NCBI RefSeq assembly: GCF_026410545.1
Contig: NZ_JAPMIT010000002.1
Span: 558,001-622,000 of the forward strand
DNA from: Microbacterium sp. STN6
GTDB lineage: Bacteria > Actinomycetota > Actinomycetes > Actinomycetales > Microbacteriaceae
DNA length: 64,000 nt
Direction of reading: 5' to 3'
In this document: in pieces, positions 63,607 through 64,000 of the stretch
How the letters are laid out: every line of letters begins with the position of its first letter
How positions within the stretch are numbered: position 1 is the first letter of the stretch
Made by a program: the position numbers and the translations under genes
The notes under the pieces: model-generated
What the model was told of the DNA's origin: nothing
What the model saw: only the letters and a program-made list of their open reading frames with translations
The model's database searches: none

Positions 63607-63826
63607 TGACTCAGTCTGTCACGGACACGGCAGCAGGGCGTGCCGGGTGGCCGGCGCGGAGGATTCGTCAATTAATACTGAGGATTACTTAACGCCACGC
63701 CGAAGCTGCCGACAGTAATGAGGGAACCTCCGAATATGATCCGAGCAGCGGCCGATGACTGTCCGCAGGCCTCGGGTCCCCCATTCGGGACGTAGAGTGG
63801 AACAGCGTTTCAAAAGGAGTAGCCCC
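63607..63826. other. 220-bp intergenic region between App1 and the last TetR gene
   Basis: The region contains an AT-rich stretch (CAATTAATACTGAGGATTACTTAACG, 63669-63694 in part) that is the most promoter-like sequence here. AAAAGGAG (63812-63819) serves the TetR start. I see no palindrome strong enough to call an operator, and no coding potential. Confidence 0.5.
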
Positions 63827-64000
63827 GTGCCGAAGAACAAGACCGCCGCTGCCGAGCAGACGTCTGCGGCCCCCCTGGTCAGGACTGAACCGATCCAGGA
63901 GCGCAGTGCGGCGCGCATCGACGCGCTTCTCGACGCGGCTGCGGCCGTCGTCGATGAGATCGGTTTCGACCGGCTCACGACCGCCATGGTCGCCGACCGC
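63827..64000 (+). CDS. TetR family transcriptional regulator (5' end only)
   Basis: 58 codons from a GTG at 63827, 7 nt after AAGGAG, then the window ends. The visible protein is MPKNKTAAAEQTSAAPLVRT followed by EPIQERSAARIDALLDAAAAVVDEIGFDRLTTAMVADR, i.e. the first helices of a TetR helix-turn-helix with a hydrophilic leader. The recognition helix is beyond the edge, so nothing can be said of its targets. Confidence 0.8.
   Translation, partial: MPKNKTAAAEQTSAAPLVRTEPIQERSAARIDALLDAAAAVVDEIGFDRLTTAMVADR

Overview
The window is high-GC DNA from an actinobacterium, most likely a member of Microbacteriaceae. The pointers are the housekeeping order ileS–folC–DUF4233–ndk–VKOR–rne–DUF4031–rplU–rpmA–obg–proB–proA–nadD–rsfS–tRNA-Ala, the T-box leader on ileS, a eukaryote-type IleRS, and carbohydrate ABC importers that lack their own ATPase. 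The family assignment comes from gene content and my recall of gene order; no search was run. I see no insertion sequence, prophage, integrase or CRISPR array.

Layout. 0–7.2 kb: a truncated TIGR03086/DinB-like gene, two TetR regulators each next to a perfect palindrome, and a dipeptide/nickel-type ABC importer (substrate-binding lipoprotein, two permeases, one protein carrying both ATPase domains) divergent from the second TetR. 7.2–23.8 kb: the conserved core (aminoacylation, folate, nucleotide, RNA decay, ribosome assembly, proline and NAD synthesis), ending in tRNA-Ala(GGC). 23.8–30.7 kb: an SRPBCC protein, then a LacI-controlled locus (two permeases, a sugar-binding lipoprotein, a GH35 beta-galactosidase). 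30.7–34.5 kb: a MaoC-like protein, a copper efflux pair (copZ–copA) behind a CsoR-like box, and two small membrane proteins. 34.5–43.3 kb: IclR regulator plus pobA–pcaH–pcaG–pcaB–pcaL–pcaI–pcaJ–pcaF, which encodes the whole route from 4-hydroxybenzoate to succinyl-CoA and acetyl-CoA apart from an uptake protein.

43.4–53.6 kb: a second, unassigned catabolic island. It holds an extradiol dioxygenase, a LysR regulator, two FAH-family hydrolases, a cyclase-family hydrolase, an FAD aromatic hydroxylase, an ACMSD-type amidohydrolase/decarboxylase, an MFS carrier and an SDR. I read it as a decarboxylation / hydroxylation / meta-cleavage / C–C hydrolysis route for a hydroxylated aromatic acid whose identity cannot be told from sequence. 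It directly follows the beta-ketoadipate operon and is the best candidate for an undescribed system here.

53.6–64 kb: a UbiA-type prenyltransferase, a second LacI-controlled sugar locus (GH13 alpha-glucosidase and a second ATPase-less importer), a FUSC-type membrane protein, an App1-like phosphatase, and the first 58 codons of another TetR regulator.

A recurring feature is short tandem duplication (periods of 12 to 36 bp) at the beginnings and ends of genes and between genes, together with palindromic CTCAACC-type repeats, one of which lies in frame inside RNase E.
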